32,458 bases of DNA. It comes from Armatimonadota bacterium (GTDB lineage: Bacteria; Armatimonadota; Fervidibacteria; Fervidibacterales; Thermosaccharophagaceae). The stretch covers positions 42,749 to 75,206 of the forward strand of contig JANXAS010000010.1 in the NCBI GenBank assembly GCA_025062195.1. The letters run 5' to 3'. Position 1 is the stretch's first letter, and each line of letters starts with the position of its first letter. Under the pieces are notes generated by a model. It saw only the letters and a program-made list of their open reading frames with translations. It did not search any database and was not told the DNA's origin. The position numbers and the translations under genes are program-made. Positions 7,404 to 14,997 of this stretch are shown here, one piece after another.

Positions 7404-9185
7404 GGGGAACAACATCTTGACCTTGGGATGCTCCCGCAGCTGCTGCAATGCCAATTGGACAAGTTGCATCGCCCTTTGCCTGCTCAAGCCAAGCTGATAA
7501 CCAATTTCATCATAGGTGTGCATAACGCCGTCATCAAGACCAAAGCGCAATTTGAGAGCCTGCTGTGTTCTGTCTGGAAGTTCCCTAATCGCTTCTTCAA
7601 TGACCTGCTTCATCTCACGATTAGCCATAACCTCTTCAGGGTTGTTGGATAAATCATCGGCAAGATACTCGGAGAAGGATGGCACTTCATCAACATCAAG
7701 TCCATCTGCCATGTCCACAGGGTCATCAAGCGAAATCACCTTTTGAGCCATGTAGCCCATAAGCTCTTTCACGCGCTCCTTTGAAAGGCGCACCCGCCTT
7801 GCTATCTCCTCAATTGTTGGGTCACGCCCAAGCTCTCGGATAAGCGCTTGCCTTGCTGCAGCGATCCTATGAACTTGCTCTGAGACTCGCATTGATAAGC
7901 GGACTATTCTGGCGTGCGAGTCAATTGCGCGAAGTATCGCCTGCCTAATCCACATGACAGCACATGTGGAAAACCTTGTCCCTTGGCGCCAATCGTAGTG
8001 GTCAACAGCTTGTATTAAGCCAATGTTGCCAGCCTGTATCAAGTCTTCAAGTGGGACCCCGCAACCACGATACTTTTGAGCAATGCTCACAACGAGGCGA
8101 TAGTTTGACTCAATAAAGATGCGCCTTGCCTCCTCATCGCCTTTCTCCATACGCTTTGCGAGTTCCACCTCTTGTTCATGCGTCAACAGAGGGCGCTTAT
8201 GTAATTCCCGTCCCCACAGAGTCATTGGGTCGGGTATACTGGAGCGCTGCCGCCTTGACGGCTTATAGCTGAGCAAAGTATCAACCGAGCTTACCAACGC
8301 TTCAATGTCTTCCTCAGAGAACAAAACCCCATCCCCACCGATCTTAACCGCAGCCATAGGTTCAGCCTCAAATTCATCTTCATTTTCCGGTTCCAACATC
8401 CACCTGTTATCAGCTTTTACAGGTGCAGCTGGCAGAGATACTTTCGTTCGCTTTAAAGGACTCTTTGATGGTTCCCTTCTAACCCCACTCTTCTCTTCGG
8501 CAAGGCGCACCATCTCAGAAGACTTTGTCAATTTCTTTATCTTCGCGACGGCTTCCTCCTCACCCTTTAAAGTTCTAACCTTTGTCGCCTTTGATGGAAT
8601 CTGTTTGGCTGCCTTCTTTGCGGCTCCCTTTTGCTTATCTTTGCTTGACCCAGACTTAGCCATCGCCACTTTAGTTGATGCTCTCGCCAGCCTCTCCAAC
8701 AAAAGCACTTTAGCCTTAGCTTCAAGAAGTTTCTCCTTTTCCATCACCATGCTTTTTGGGGCGATGGCTCTTGCAGCTGCCACGCTTGATACGCCCTTCT
8801 TTTGAGCGCTGCCGATTGACTTGCCTACCTTTGATGACCCAACCTTAAATGCGCTGCCTCTTGATGTAGCCCCTCTTGATGTGTTGTTGCTTGATGCTGC
8901 GCTCTTTGCCGCTGCAGACTTTGAAAGCCTAATACCCGAAACGACTTTTGCACCTCCACCAGCAGCAGGCTTGTTCAGAACAGCTTTCTTAGGGCTCGTG
9001 CGTGAAGGCTTTGCACAATCAGCCGAGCAGCGAATCCCCTTGCGCACATTTAAAACGATTTTACCGTCAGTCCTCCCACCTGAGGTATTTTGTGCTTTTG
9101 TCACATTAGTGTGACTTGAGCAGACACTGCCAGATGCATTTATCCTTGCCACCTTGGCAGTGCCTCTTGCTTTGCTTCGTGTCAC
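7398..9185 (-). CDS. Sigma-70 family RNA polymerase sigma factor with long basic N-terminal extension
   Basis: The C-terminal ~280 residues are a primary-like sigma factor: region 1.2 (DPMTLWGRELHKRPLLTHEQE, from ~319), region 2 (NYRLVVSIAQKY, DLIQAGNIGLIQAV), region 3 (RDPTIEEIARRV) and region 4 (RTQQALKLRFGLDDG, YDEIGYQLGLSRQR). Ahead of it lie ~315 residues rich in Lys, Ala, Ser and Arg with almost no hydrophobic pattern, replacing a normal region 1.1. Region 2.4 reads FSTCAVMWIRQA where housekeeping factors have FSTYATWWIRQA, so the first Trp of the melting dyad and the Tyr are changed. In the region 4.2 helix, the Glu and second Arg of TRERIRQ become Gln and Met (SRQRAMQ). This suggests an alternative factor with altered promoter choice. 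The GTG at 9185 follows GGAGGTGA; an ATG at 9212 is less well placed. The gene is monocistronic and convergent with the nitrilase gene. Confidence 0.9.
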   Translation of the reverse strand: MTRSKARGTAKVARINASGSVCSSHTNVTKAQNTSGGRTDGKIVLNVRKGIRCSADCAKPSRTSPKKAVLNKPAAGGGAKVVSGIRLSKSAAAKSAASSNNTSRGATSRGSAFKVGSSKVGKSIGSAQKKGVSSVAAARAIAPKSMVMEKEKLLEAKAKVLLLERLARASTKVAMAKSGSSKDKQKGAAKKAAKQIPSKATKVRTLKGEEEAVAKIKKLTKSSEMVRLAEEKSGVRREPSKSPLKRTKVSLPAAPVKADNRWMLEPENEDEFEAEPMAAVKIGGDGVLFSEEDIEALVSSVDTLLSYKPSRRQRSSIPDPMTLWGRELHKRPLLTHEQEVELAKRMEKGDEEARRIFIESNYRLVVSIAQKYRGCGVPLEDLIQAGNIGLIQAVDHYDWRQGTRFSTCAVMWIRQAILRAIDSHARIVRLSMRVSEQVHRIAAARQALIRELGRDPTIEEIARRVRLSKERVKELMGYMAQKVISLDDPVDMADGLDVDEVPSFSEYLADDLSNNPEEVMANREMKQVIEEAIRELPDRTQQALKLRFGLDDGVMHTYDEIGYQLGLSRQRAMQLVQLALQQLREHPKVKMLFPQ

Positions 9186-9310
9186 CTTTTTCACCTCCAA
9201 GGTTAGACCCATCTCAACCGAACAAAAATCTTAAAACCACACACCACCCTCCACTCACATGCCCATCATTCAAGACAACCCCTATCCACCCACCTTAGCT
9301 CACGAACTTG

Positions 9311-9339
9311 GCATACATAGGTCATGATAGCATGTATGC
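9311..9339. promoter_or_regulatory. 8-bp inverted repeat, possible operator upstream of the sigma gene
   Basis: GCATACAT (9311-9318) and ATGTATGC (9332-9339) are perfect inverted arms with a 13-bp spacer, about 126 bp upstream of the sigma-factor start. A dimeric regulator site is possible, with centres about two helical turns apart. No other copy was noticed in the window. Confidence 0.35.
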
Positions 9340-9709
9340 AGCGATTATAGGCATCGCTGCCATCCGCCGTAAAGGTATACAATGGCACCAATCTCTAAGC
9401 TTATACTTCACCTCATCCTGCGACAGACAAACCTGCACTACCATGCTTGATATCGGGATGACTTACCAGATGAGGCTGACGGACAACTACCTTCATTATA
9501 GCTGGATGAATATCCCTCTGTCAACCTATTCGGAGAGCGATACCAGCTAACATGTGCCAACTTCATTAGACGAAGTGGCATTTCAAATGTTTCGCTGAGA
9601 CGCTCATCTTGCGATACACTGGGATAGCGAATGACGAGACATTGCTATACAACACCGTCTGCAACCTCTGCGTCCAAAGTTGCGTTGTGTGCACAATGCA
9701 GTTATAGCA

Positions 9710-9729
9710 GCATGTTGCAAAGAACATGC
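9710..9729 (+). other. 7-bp hairpin upstream of the JAMM gene
   Basis: GCATGTT (9710-9716) and AACATGC (9723-9729) form a perfect stem with a six-base loop, 55 bp ahead of the JAMM start. It could be an mRNA leader hairpin or an operator. No T-run follows. Confidence 0.35.
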
Positions 9730-9784
9730 CAAGCCAACTCTCTCAACATGCTATTAACAAAGCTCACATTGAGGTGGTGCCTGA

Positions 9785-10564
9785 ATGAAATGCAGCAACG
9801 CCGCAGACAAAGAATGCGATAAGGTAGGGGGACAAGTGCTGCTATCCCTGTCGGCATACATGCGCATTAAGGCGCATTCACTACTCACCTACCCGGATGA
9901 GTGCTGTGGGTTGCTCATCGGGCGAAAGGCGGGTGCAACAGTGTGGGAGATAATGAAAGCCTTCCCGACAAGGAATGCTCACAGGGAACGAAAGCGTGAC
10001 AGGTATGAAATTGAGCCTCACACAATACTCACAGCCATGACGGGAGCAAAGATACAAGGGTTAGAGTGGATTGGCGTTTACCATTCACACCCAAATGTGC
10101 CACCCGTCCCCTCTTTAACTGATTCGGAGTTGGCTTGGGAGGGCTTGATTTATTTGATCATGAGTGTATTCAACGGTGGAATGACAGTTGCTCGGGCTTG
10201 GCTATACACTGGCGAGGTAGCAAATGGGCTTACAGATGGCTTTGCTGAACTTAAGATTGCCACACTTGAGGACGCGTTCTTCCATGCAAGCGGACACATG
10301 AATGATTTAGGGGCGGAAGCGCAGATTGACCTAAGGGACGAAGTGTTGCCGTTCAACATCATACGGGCAAAAGAGAAGCTTGAGCAAATGCAGCCCGGGC
10401 AGACACTGAGCATCATCTTTAACTGCGAGCGCTCTTTGAAGCAGCTCGTTGAAGCACTTGAGGACGACGGACATTACGTGCTCTGTCTGCGTTTTCAAGG
10501 TGAGCACCAGTGGGAAGCATTAGTCAAGCGCGGTTATAAGCCCGGCTCAAAAGCGAGGTTTTAA
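9785..10564 (+). CDS. JAMM (Mov34/MPN/PAD-1) metallopeptidase fused to a TusA-like domain
   Basis: Residues ~20-150 are a prokaryotic JAMM domain with the full zinc site: E39 in PDECCGLLIG, H100 and H102 in GVYHSHPNV, then S110 and D113 in SLTDSE. Such enzymes cleave C-terminal extensions or conjugates of ubiquitin-like sulfur carriers (for example Mec+ acting on CysO). Residues ~178-250 look like a TusA/SirA domain: IDLRDEVLPFN, IIRAKEKLEQMQPGQTL and a DDGH turn match its beta-alpha-beta layout. The CPxP motif has become LPFN, with Leu188 replacing the sulfur-carrying Cys, so this domain may bind a partner and not carry sulfur. The ATG at 9785 follows GAGGTGG at a spacing of seven; a GTG at 9836 with AGGGGGA just upstream is an alternative. 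The gene stands alone, divergent from the sigma gene. The JAMM call is firm; the TusA call is by pattern only. Confidence 0.85.
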   Translation: MKCSNAADKECDKVGGQVLLSLSAYMRIKAHSLLTYPDECCGLLIGRKAGATVWEIMKAFPTRNAHRERKRDRYEIEPHTILTAMTGAKIQGLEWIGVYHSHPNVPPVPSLTDSELAWEGLIYLIMSVFNGGMTVARAWLYTGEVANGLTDGFAELKIATLEDAFFHASGHMNDLGAEAQIDLRDEVLPFNIIRAKEKLEQMQPGQTLSIIFNCERSLKQLVEALEDDGHYVLCLRFQGEHQWEALVKRGYKPGSKARF

Positions 10565-10582
10565 TTTGGCTGGTAAGAACGA

Positions 10583-10670
10583 TGGTGCCGACGGCGGGAG
10601 TCGAACCCGCACGGGCTTTTAGCCCACTGGCTCCTGAGGCCAGCGCGTCTGCCATTTCCGCCACGTCGGC
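10583..10670 (-). tRNA. tRNA-Leu (anticodon CAG)
   Basis: The minus-strand sequence folds as a class II tRNA: acceptor GCCGACG/CGTCGGC, anticodon stem CTGGC/GCCAG around the loop CTCAGGA (anticodon CAG), a long variable arm (TGGGCTAAAAGCCCG) and a T-loop GGTTCGACTC. The 3' CCA is encoded. It lies 18 bp past the JAMM stop codon on the opposite strand. Confidence 0.95.
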
Positions 10671-10847
10671 ATTGGTGGAAAGTTATTTCAGGCAATGGTA
10701 TACGGGTTCACACTTCATTATTGCGCGTGAATTTAAGGGTTGTAAACTTTGCAGTTGGAGTGGTTGCTCGGGCAAACGAGAGCATTTAGACAAAGCCCTC
10801 CTCTGCGATTAGCGTTGCTAATCAGCCGAGCTTATGTGGTGAGGCGA

Positions 10848-12122
10848 ATGGGGAGTATTTTAGTTGAGCGTTTGAAGGTGCTCTCAATGGTGCTTTTGGG
10901 GAGCGCTATGTGCGCTTCAGTTGGAGCGCTCAGCGGGGGAGCTTTCGGGATAACAATGTGCGCACTCTCAGCAGCCATGGCATTAGCCACGGCTCTGTTC
11001 CTGTGGTTCTACGGCGAGGTCGTTGAAAAGCGCTTGGAGCGCTTCCAAAGCGAGATAGCGGAGACGAGAACAATCATAGCCGATCTGCGCCAAGAGGTTA
11101 AGGAGCTTGGCGAGTTGACGGTGCAACTTCAAAGGCTGACCGAAGTGCTTAAATCGGTCGCAGCAGCGCCTGATGCCGAGGGGGTGGCTAAGACACTTCT
11201 TGATGAAGTCATTCAAATGTTCGGGGCGGAGACAGGACATGTATTCATGGTATCGGATGATGGACAACACCTTGAAGAAATCGCCTTGCATCCGTATAAT
11301 GCAACTCGCCCCCAGAGAAGATACTTGCTTAAAAGCGACCAAGATAGCATAGTTGCGCGCGTGGCGCTAACCGGAGAGCCATTCATATTGTCTCCGCCTA
11401 CTAATGGAGTTAAGTCAAATGCTACATCGCTCTCGCTTATGTGCGTTCCGTTAACTTCCACAAGAGGGGTCCAGGGCGTCCTTTTGATTGAAGATAAAAG
11501 ACGCAGATTTACTAAATCCGATCTGCGCTCACTTGAGTTGCTCGCACAGCAAGCTGCCATTGCACTTGAACGGGCAAGGCTTTATGAGCAGATGGAAAGG
11601 CTCTCATTGACGGATGCTTTAACTGGAGTTGCAAACAGAAGACATCTTGAAAAGCACCTCAAGATGGAGCTTGCAAGGGCGAGACGATACAACTACCCGC
11701 TCACCGCTATCATGTTGGACATAGACCATTTCAAGAAATTCAACGATGTGCACGGTCACCTGACCGGCGACAGAGTGCTACAGGAGTTGGCGAAGCTGTT
11801 GACTAATGTAGCTCGTGCCTCTGACTTGGTGGGAAGGTATGGTGGTGAGGAATTCCTCATCATATGCGCATACACTGATTTGAACGGTGCCCTCGCGCTG
11901 GCGGAGCGCATAAGGGCAATGGTTGAACAAACAGCGTTTGAATCACATGAGGGTGAAAAGCTTCATATCACAATAAGTGCTGGTGTTGCAGCCTTTCCTG
12001 AGGATGCTCAGGACGAAATGGAATTGATTGAAGCAGCTGACAGAGCACTGTATGAGGCTAAGCAAACTGGGCGCAACAGAGTTTGCGCATACAGGGATGT
12101 GAGCAACCGTCAAAATCAATGA
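10848..12122 (+). CDS. Membrane-anchored GAF-GGDEF diguanylate cyclase
   Basis: The 424-residue protein has two hydrophobic N-terminal segments (about 11-30 and 32-55), a short coiled-coil-like helix (57-105), a GAF sensor domain (about 107-245) and a GGDEF domain (about 250-420). The active site reads GGEEF (332-336). An intact RxxD inhibitory site (RASD, 323-326) lies five residues before it, so product inhibition by c-di-GMP is expected. The protein should make c-di-GMP from two GTP in response to a ligand or redox signal at the GAF domain. I chose the ATG at 10848 because GTGAGG lies a few bases upstream and the membrane segments follow at once. An upstream in-frame ATG (10749) adds 33 residues with no membrane logic. 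It is followed 36 bp later by tatA. c-di-GMP could feed into pilus control here, but that is inference. Confidence 0.93.
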   Translation: MGSILVERLKVLSMVLLGSAMCASVGALSGGAFGITMCALSAAMALATALFLWFYGEVVEKRLERFQSEIAETRTIIADLRQEVKELGELTVQLQRLTEVLKSVAAAPDAEGVAKTLLDEVIQMFGAETGHVFMVSDDGQHLEEIALHPYNATRPQRRYLLKSDQDSIVARVALTGEPFILSPPTNGVKSNATSLSLMCVPLTSTRGVQGVLLIEDKRRRFTKSDLRSLELLAQQAAIALERARLYEQMERLSLTDALTGVANRRHLEKHLKMELARARRYNYPLTAIMLDIDHFKKFNDVHGHLTGDRVLQELAKLLTNVARASDLVGRYGGEEFLIICAYTDLNGALALAERIRAMVEQTAFESHEGEKLHITISAGVAAFPEDAQDEMELIEAADRALYEAKQTGRNRVCAYRDVSNRQNQ

Positions 12123-12158
12123 GCGATTCCAAAGCAACAACATAAGGGGTGAATGGTT

Positions 12159-12365
12159 ATGCCGATCGGCATGACGGAAGCGCTCCTCATTGCCGGTGCT
12201 ATTGTGCTGTTATTTGGCGCCTCACGCCTGCCGCAGGTTATGGGCGCTCTCGGCAAAGGCATAAGGGAATTCAAGAGGGCAGTGCGTGAGGATGACGAGC
12301 CAAAAAAGCAGACCAAAGAGAGAGAAGAGCAGGGAGAGCAAGGTGAGGAACGGCAGGTTGAATAA
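12159..12365 (+). CDS. tatA: Sec-independent translocase subunit TatA/TatE family
   Basis: The 68-residue protein has the TatA plan: a short periplasmic start, one membrane helix (EALLIAGAIVLLFG), the hinge FGASRLPQVMG, an amphipathic helix (GALGKGIREFKRAV) and an acidic, Gln/Glu/Lys-rich tail. TatA subunits oligomerise with TatC to move folded proteins with twin-arginine signals across the membrane. The ATG at 12159 is preferred to the one at 12153 because the AGGGGTGA box ends six bases before it and directly abuts the earlier ATG. No tatC is visible nearby. It lies directly downstream of the diguanylate cyclase and converges with the DUF488 gene, separated by only five bases. TatA versus TatE or TatB cannot be decided with certainty, but the length favours TatA/E. 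Confidence 0.93.
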   Translation: MPIGMTEALLIAGAIVLLFGASRLPQVMGALGKGIREFKRAVREDDEPKKQTKEREEQGEQGEERQVE

Positions 12366-12370
12366 CATCT

Positions 12371-12805
12371 TTATCTTTGTCTCGTTTGACTTAAAGAGCG
12401 ATTCTCATCAATGATGTGGATAACATGCCAGCCACGAGCATGAAGGGCTGCAGCTATGAACCGACGATGGCATTTCCAAGGAAAGCGCTCAGCGCACATC
12501 ACCGCAAGAGGCATTGTCTCAGCTATGCTCTCAAGTTCTCTTATGCCATCCTCAAACTCGTGTGTATTCATGTGAGTTTCGTAACCGCCTCTCCTATAGC
12601 CACCGAGCTTATCGCCGAGCCAAACATACTTGATGCCCGCATCGCTGAGCCATACCTGAATTGCCTCACGATTGAAATGAGGATGCTTTGTGCTCTTCGG
12701 AAAACGGCGCACATCAACGACAACCTTTATGCCGTATGTCATGAGCAGGCTTTTCATTTCCTCTGGCGTCCGAGTGCTGTGCCCAACAGTGTATATGCAG
12801 CGCAT
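12371..12805 (-). CDS. DUF488 family protein
   Basis: The 144-residue protein carries the DUF488 signature set: an N-terminal YTVGHSTRTPEEM, VVVDVRRFPKSTKHPHF, LGDKLGGYRRGGYETHM, and a C-terminal CAERFPWKCHRRFIA with its paired Cys and CHR motif. The family is widespread and has no firmly established biochemical role; the conserved Cys/His/Arg residues suggest a catalytic or nucleotide-related function. The start at 12805 has GGTGAG about six bases upstream. It is single-copy here, converges with tatA and has no operon partner. Family membership is clear; function is unknown. Confidence 0.92.
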   Translation of the reverse strand: MRCIYTVGHSTRTPEEMKSLLMTYGIKVVVDVRRFPKSTKHPHFNREAIQVWLSDAGIKYVWLGDKLGGYRRGGYETHMNTHEFEDGIRELESIAETMPLAVMCAERFPWKCHRRFIAAALHARGWHVIHIIDENRSLSQTRQR

Positions 12806-13144
12806 CCTACACTCACCAGCAATTTAACCCCCATCATGTTGTCCCCTCAAAGTTCATCCCGTTTGGCTCTCAGAAGGCGCGCCTCATAACGCACCGTCAA
12901 TCTCGTTCTTAACGGCTTGGGGAGCTTCCCCATAAATGGACCGCCAACACCGTTTTCAACAGCTTTGAAGTTCACATACAAAAGATTGCGTTTAAGACAG
13001 GGACGCATGGAGCTCGCACGAAGAGAATTTGGCGAACCATTATTCGCCACCACCTCTGCATCACTCGTGATGCTCACACCGCCATGTTTTGAACTCCTCC
13101 ATACAACACATGCTTTGCTACTGCGTTGAGGTGTTGCGCATCAG
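12806..13144. other. Intergenic region with one doubtful open frame
   Basis: The minus strand has a 76-codon open frame (12847-13077) that begins with GTG and ends KRDEL. Its frame stays open upstream to just past the stop of the URO-D gene. Its composition (VENGVGGPFMGKLPKPL, RTRLTVRYEARLL) looks somewhat protein-like, but no ribosome binding site fits the GTG and I recognise no family. It could be a small gene with a misjudged start, a remnant of a larger gene, or chance. Confidence 0.3.
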
Positions 13145-14230
13145 TTAAGCTCGTTTAGATGCCGCGCAAACTTTTCCGGCGAGCTTGAGCAGCTCTTTTG
13201 CCTCCTGCTCCGATGAGCAATGCACCGTGAGCATTAAACCGTTGGGCGAAAGTTCGCTCAACACCCTTTCAACATTCTGCGGTGCAACACCAATTAAAAC
13301 TACACCTTTCCCAGCAGCCTGTATGCGTTTGTAGTATGGGAACCATATCGGGTCATCCACTGGTGGCTTGCCGGCACCCGGCGTCCATTGAATTGCATCC
13401 AGCTCGGGTATGGACAGCAAAAGGTCAAGATGCACAAGTTGCCCAACACCATCCCAATGATAAACCGAATGTTCAAGCCAGCGACATTGCTCCTCCAGAA
13501 ACGGCAGGATGAGTTCCTCAAACTGCCTCGGTGAGACCATATAAGAGAAATCGCATTGTATCGGATACCACGTCCCACCGCTCCAAAGCCCCATCCACGC
13601 GCTGCGCCCGTGCATATGCTTTTGCAGCAACTCGTCAAGCTCGCTATAGTAGCGAAACCAAAGATGGACGATACGCTGCGAAGCCCTTCTCACCTTCATC
13701 GGTTCGGTGACGAAGTCTTCGAGCAAGTTGAGTGTGCCCCTTAGCGAGGCAAGTATATCAGTGACGCCACCAAGATCAGTCATGCCAACAAAGGCTTTGC
13801 CCTTAAAATACTTCGCCGCCTCTTCAGTGAGACTCTTCACAAACTGCCACCATTTGTTCCCTTCACCATACTGCAAACATTCCATGACTTTCCCCCAATC
13901 CATCGGCGTCTCAAACCACACCGTCGTCTCAGCAAACCTTGGTATGGCACCAATGAATGTAGCCATATATCCCGGACCGAGGTTGCACCAAAAATTCGGG
14001 AATGCCTCGCCACCATAAAATGTGCAAGCAAACTCAGCTTCGGCTTTCTCAATCCGAAACGGGATATCAAGCCATTGCTGCTCAATTGATGATGGGGCTT
14101 TCACAGGCTTGTGTGGCATCGGCTTTTCACGCGGAGCTGTTACACATATCACGGGGCGGTCAATAACTTCCTTTTGCCAGAACGCCTCCCAACGCTCCGT
14201 TGCCTTCTCCCAATCCTCCTTGTATAGCAC
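13145..14230 (-). CDS. Uroporphyrinogen decarboxylase-fold (URO-D) family protein
   Basis: The 361-residue protein has the general layout of the URO-D/MtaA-CmuA superfamily: an N-terminal region with WEAFWQKEVIDRPVI, a mid-protein DLGGVTDILASLRGT, a conserved acidic strand near VYHWDGVGQLVHLD, and ELDAIQWTPGAGKPP with a C-terminal TIM-barrel end. True HemE has a Phe-Arg-Gln-Ala-Gly-Arg N-terminal motif that I do not see. This is therefore probably a paralogue acting on another substrate, such as a corrinoid methyltransferase-like reaction, and not haem synthesis. Genes of this class are common in polysaccharide-degrading bacteria without known function. The GTG start at 14230 follows GAGGTGAT at a spacing of about seven. 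It has no partner gene nearby. Confidence 0.8.
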   Translation of the reverse strand: MLYKEDWEKATERWEAFWQKEVIDRPVICVTAPREKPMPHKPVKAPSSIEQQWLDIPFRIEKAEAEFACTFYGGEAFPNFWCNLGPGYMATFIGAIPRFAETTVWFETPMDWGKVMECLQYGEGNKWWQFVKSLTEEAAKYFKGKAFVGMTDLGGVTDILASLRGTLNLLEDFVTEPMKVRRASQRIVHLWFRYYSELDELLQKHMHGRSAWMGLWSGGTWYPIQCDFSYMVSPRQFEELILPFLEEQCRWLEHSVYHWDGVGQLVHLDLLLSIPELDAIQWTPGAGKPPVDDPIWFPYYKRIQAAGKGVVLIGVAPQNVERVLSELSPNGLMLTVHCSSEQEAKELLKLAGKVCAASKRA

Positions 14231-14576
14231 TTCCCATCACCTCATTTATTTGCCCCACGGTTCCACCGGGACAAATATTAATGCGACTGCTCTTCACCTC
14301 AAACTTTGTTGGTTTGGTTCGCAGTTAGCCGCGAAGCGAAAGCGTCGTTAAATTGGTGCGAAGTGTGATGTTATCATTTCACCTGCGCTTATAACCCTGC
14401 ACTCACTTTGACAGCACCCCGCTTTGCTCCGTGCCTTACTACGAACCAACAAAAACAAACATTTGAGTAAAGAGCGAATGCGGCAATCATTAGCCAATCA
14501 GCATCTCCAACCTGAAATGAAGGCTTTACAACTGCATCCGACTGATGCAAAATAAAGTAACGACAACATGGCGTGT
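14231..14576. other. Intergenic region carrying an inverted repeat pair
   Basis: No gene is supported. The minus-strand frame 14389-14652 runs through the neighbouring tRNA and is spurious. The notable content is the inward-facing repeat pair at 14313-14344 and 14420-14450. Confidence 0.5.
14313..14450. repeat. Inward-facing pair of ~31-bp GGTTCG-type repeats
   Basis: The plus-strand copy 14313-14344 begins TTTGGTTCGCAGTTAG and ends GAAGCGAAAGCG. The minus-strand copy 14450-14420 begins GTTGGTTCGTAGTAAG and ends GGAGCAAAGCG. About 24 of 32 positions agree by eye, with one indel. Related arms form the pair at 4881-4954. The layout (two inverted arms around a short unique centre) recalls a miniature repeat element, but no target duplication was established. 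Confidence 0.45.
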
Positions 14577-14649
14577 GGCCCCATCGTCTAGTGGCCCAGG
14601 ACGCGGGATTCTCAGTCCCGAAACCCGGGTTCAAATCCCGGTGGGGCCA
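14577..14649 (+). tRNA. tRNA-Glu (anticodon CTC)
   Basis: A complete cloverleaf: acceptor GGCCCCA/TGGGGCC, anticodon stem CGGGA/TCCCG around TTCTCAG (anticodon CTC), T-arm CCGGG TTCAAAT CCCGG, discriminator A. The 3' CCA is not encoded. It lies about 350 bp upstream of hppA. Confidence 0.95.
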
Positions 14650-14764
14650 CATCTGTTTTACACCCTCTTTCGTGTGATTCGTGTGAGTCGTTTTCTCGGT
14701 CTTATAGAGATTGCTCCTTTACTGATCCCTTGGAGCCACACCAGCTATCCAAGATTAACAGCGT

Positions 14765-14770
14765 TATAAT
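14765..14770 (+). promoter_or_regulatory. Candidate -10 box for the hppA leader
   Basis: A perfect TATAAT lies 228 bp upstream of the hppA start. No good -35 element sits at 16-18 bp, so support is limited. If used, transcripts would carry a leader of about 220 nt that includes the hairpins at 14829-14901. Confidence 0.35.
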
Positions 14771-14784
14771 GCAGATGACACATT

Positions 14785-14901
14785 GCAAATTTATGCGGGT
14801 GATAAATCGCAAACTTATGGTGATAAGGGCGCGTGAAATGCGCGCAAGAAATTGGGCGGACCAATGCGTTAAGGTGCTTTTACATCGCCCAATTTTTGCG
14901 C
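14785..14901 (+). promoter_or_regulatory. Structured leader upstream of hppA with competing hairpins
   Basis: The arms GCGCAAGAAATTGGGCG (14842-14858) and CGCCCAATTTTTGCGC (14886-14901) pair over 16 bp with one bulged G. An alternative hairpin, GCGCG (14829-14833) with CGCGC (14841-14845), uses part of the same left arm, so the two cannot form together. Ahead of them lies an imperfect direct repeat: GCAAATTTATGCGGGTGATA (14785-14804) and GCAAACTTATGGTGATAA (14809-14826). TAACTT/AAGTTA (14906-14919) follows. The set resembles a leader switch, but no known riboswitch class was recognised. Confidence 0.4.
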
Positions 14902-14997
14902 CGCTTAACTTCTAAGTTAGCTGCCCAAAATAGAAAACAGATGCTCTCAAAGATTTTGGGGGCGATGGATATATACCGTGAGGCGGAGGTGTGAGCA

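Larger units (their letters stand above)
9186..9784. other. Divergent regulatory region between sigma and JAMM genes
   Basis: About 600 bp separate two divergently transcribed genes. No supported gene lies inside; the short frames at 9308-9550 and 9631-9822 lack recognisable content. It holds two perfect inverted repeats (9311-9339 and 9710-9729). Promoters for both genes must lie here, but I could not find a convincing -35/-10 pair. Confidence 0.5.

Noticed and set aside
8305-8805. 166-codon plus-strand frame within the sigma gene
   Set aside because: It mirrors the low-complexity Lys/Ala/Ser coding strand of the sigma N-terminus, which favours long antisense frames.
9308-9550. 80-codon plus-strand frame in the sigma/JAMM gap
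   Set aside because: Its composition is not protein-like, it overlaps the inverted repeat at 9311-9339, and no ribosome binding site precedes it.
10582-10812. Plus-strand open frame starting MVPTAGVEPARAFSPLAP
   Set aside because: It is antisense to tRNA-Leu and is a typical tRNA-derived false protein.
14389-14652. Minus-strand open frame starting MWPHRDLNPGFGTENPASW
   Set aside because: Its start is the complement of tRNA-Glu; this peptide is a well-known spurious translation of a tRNA gene.
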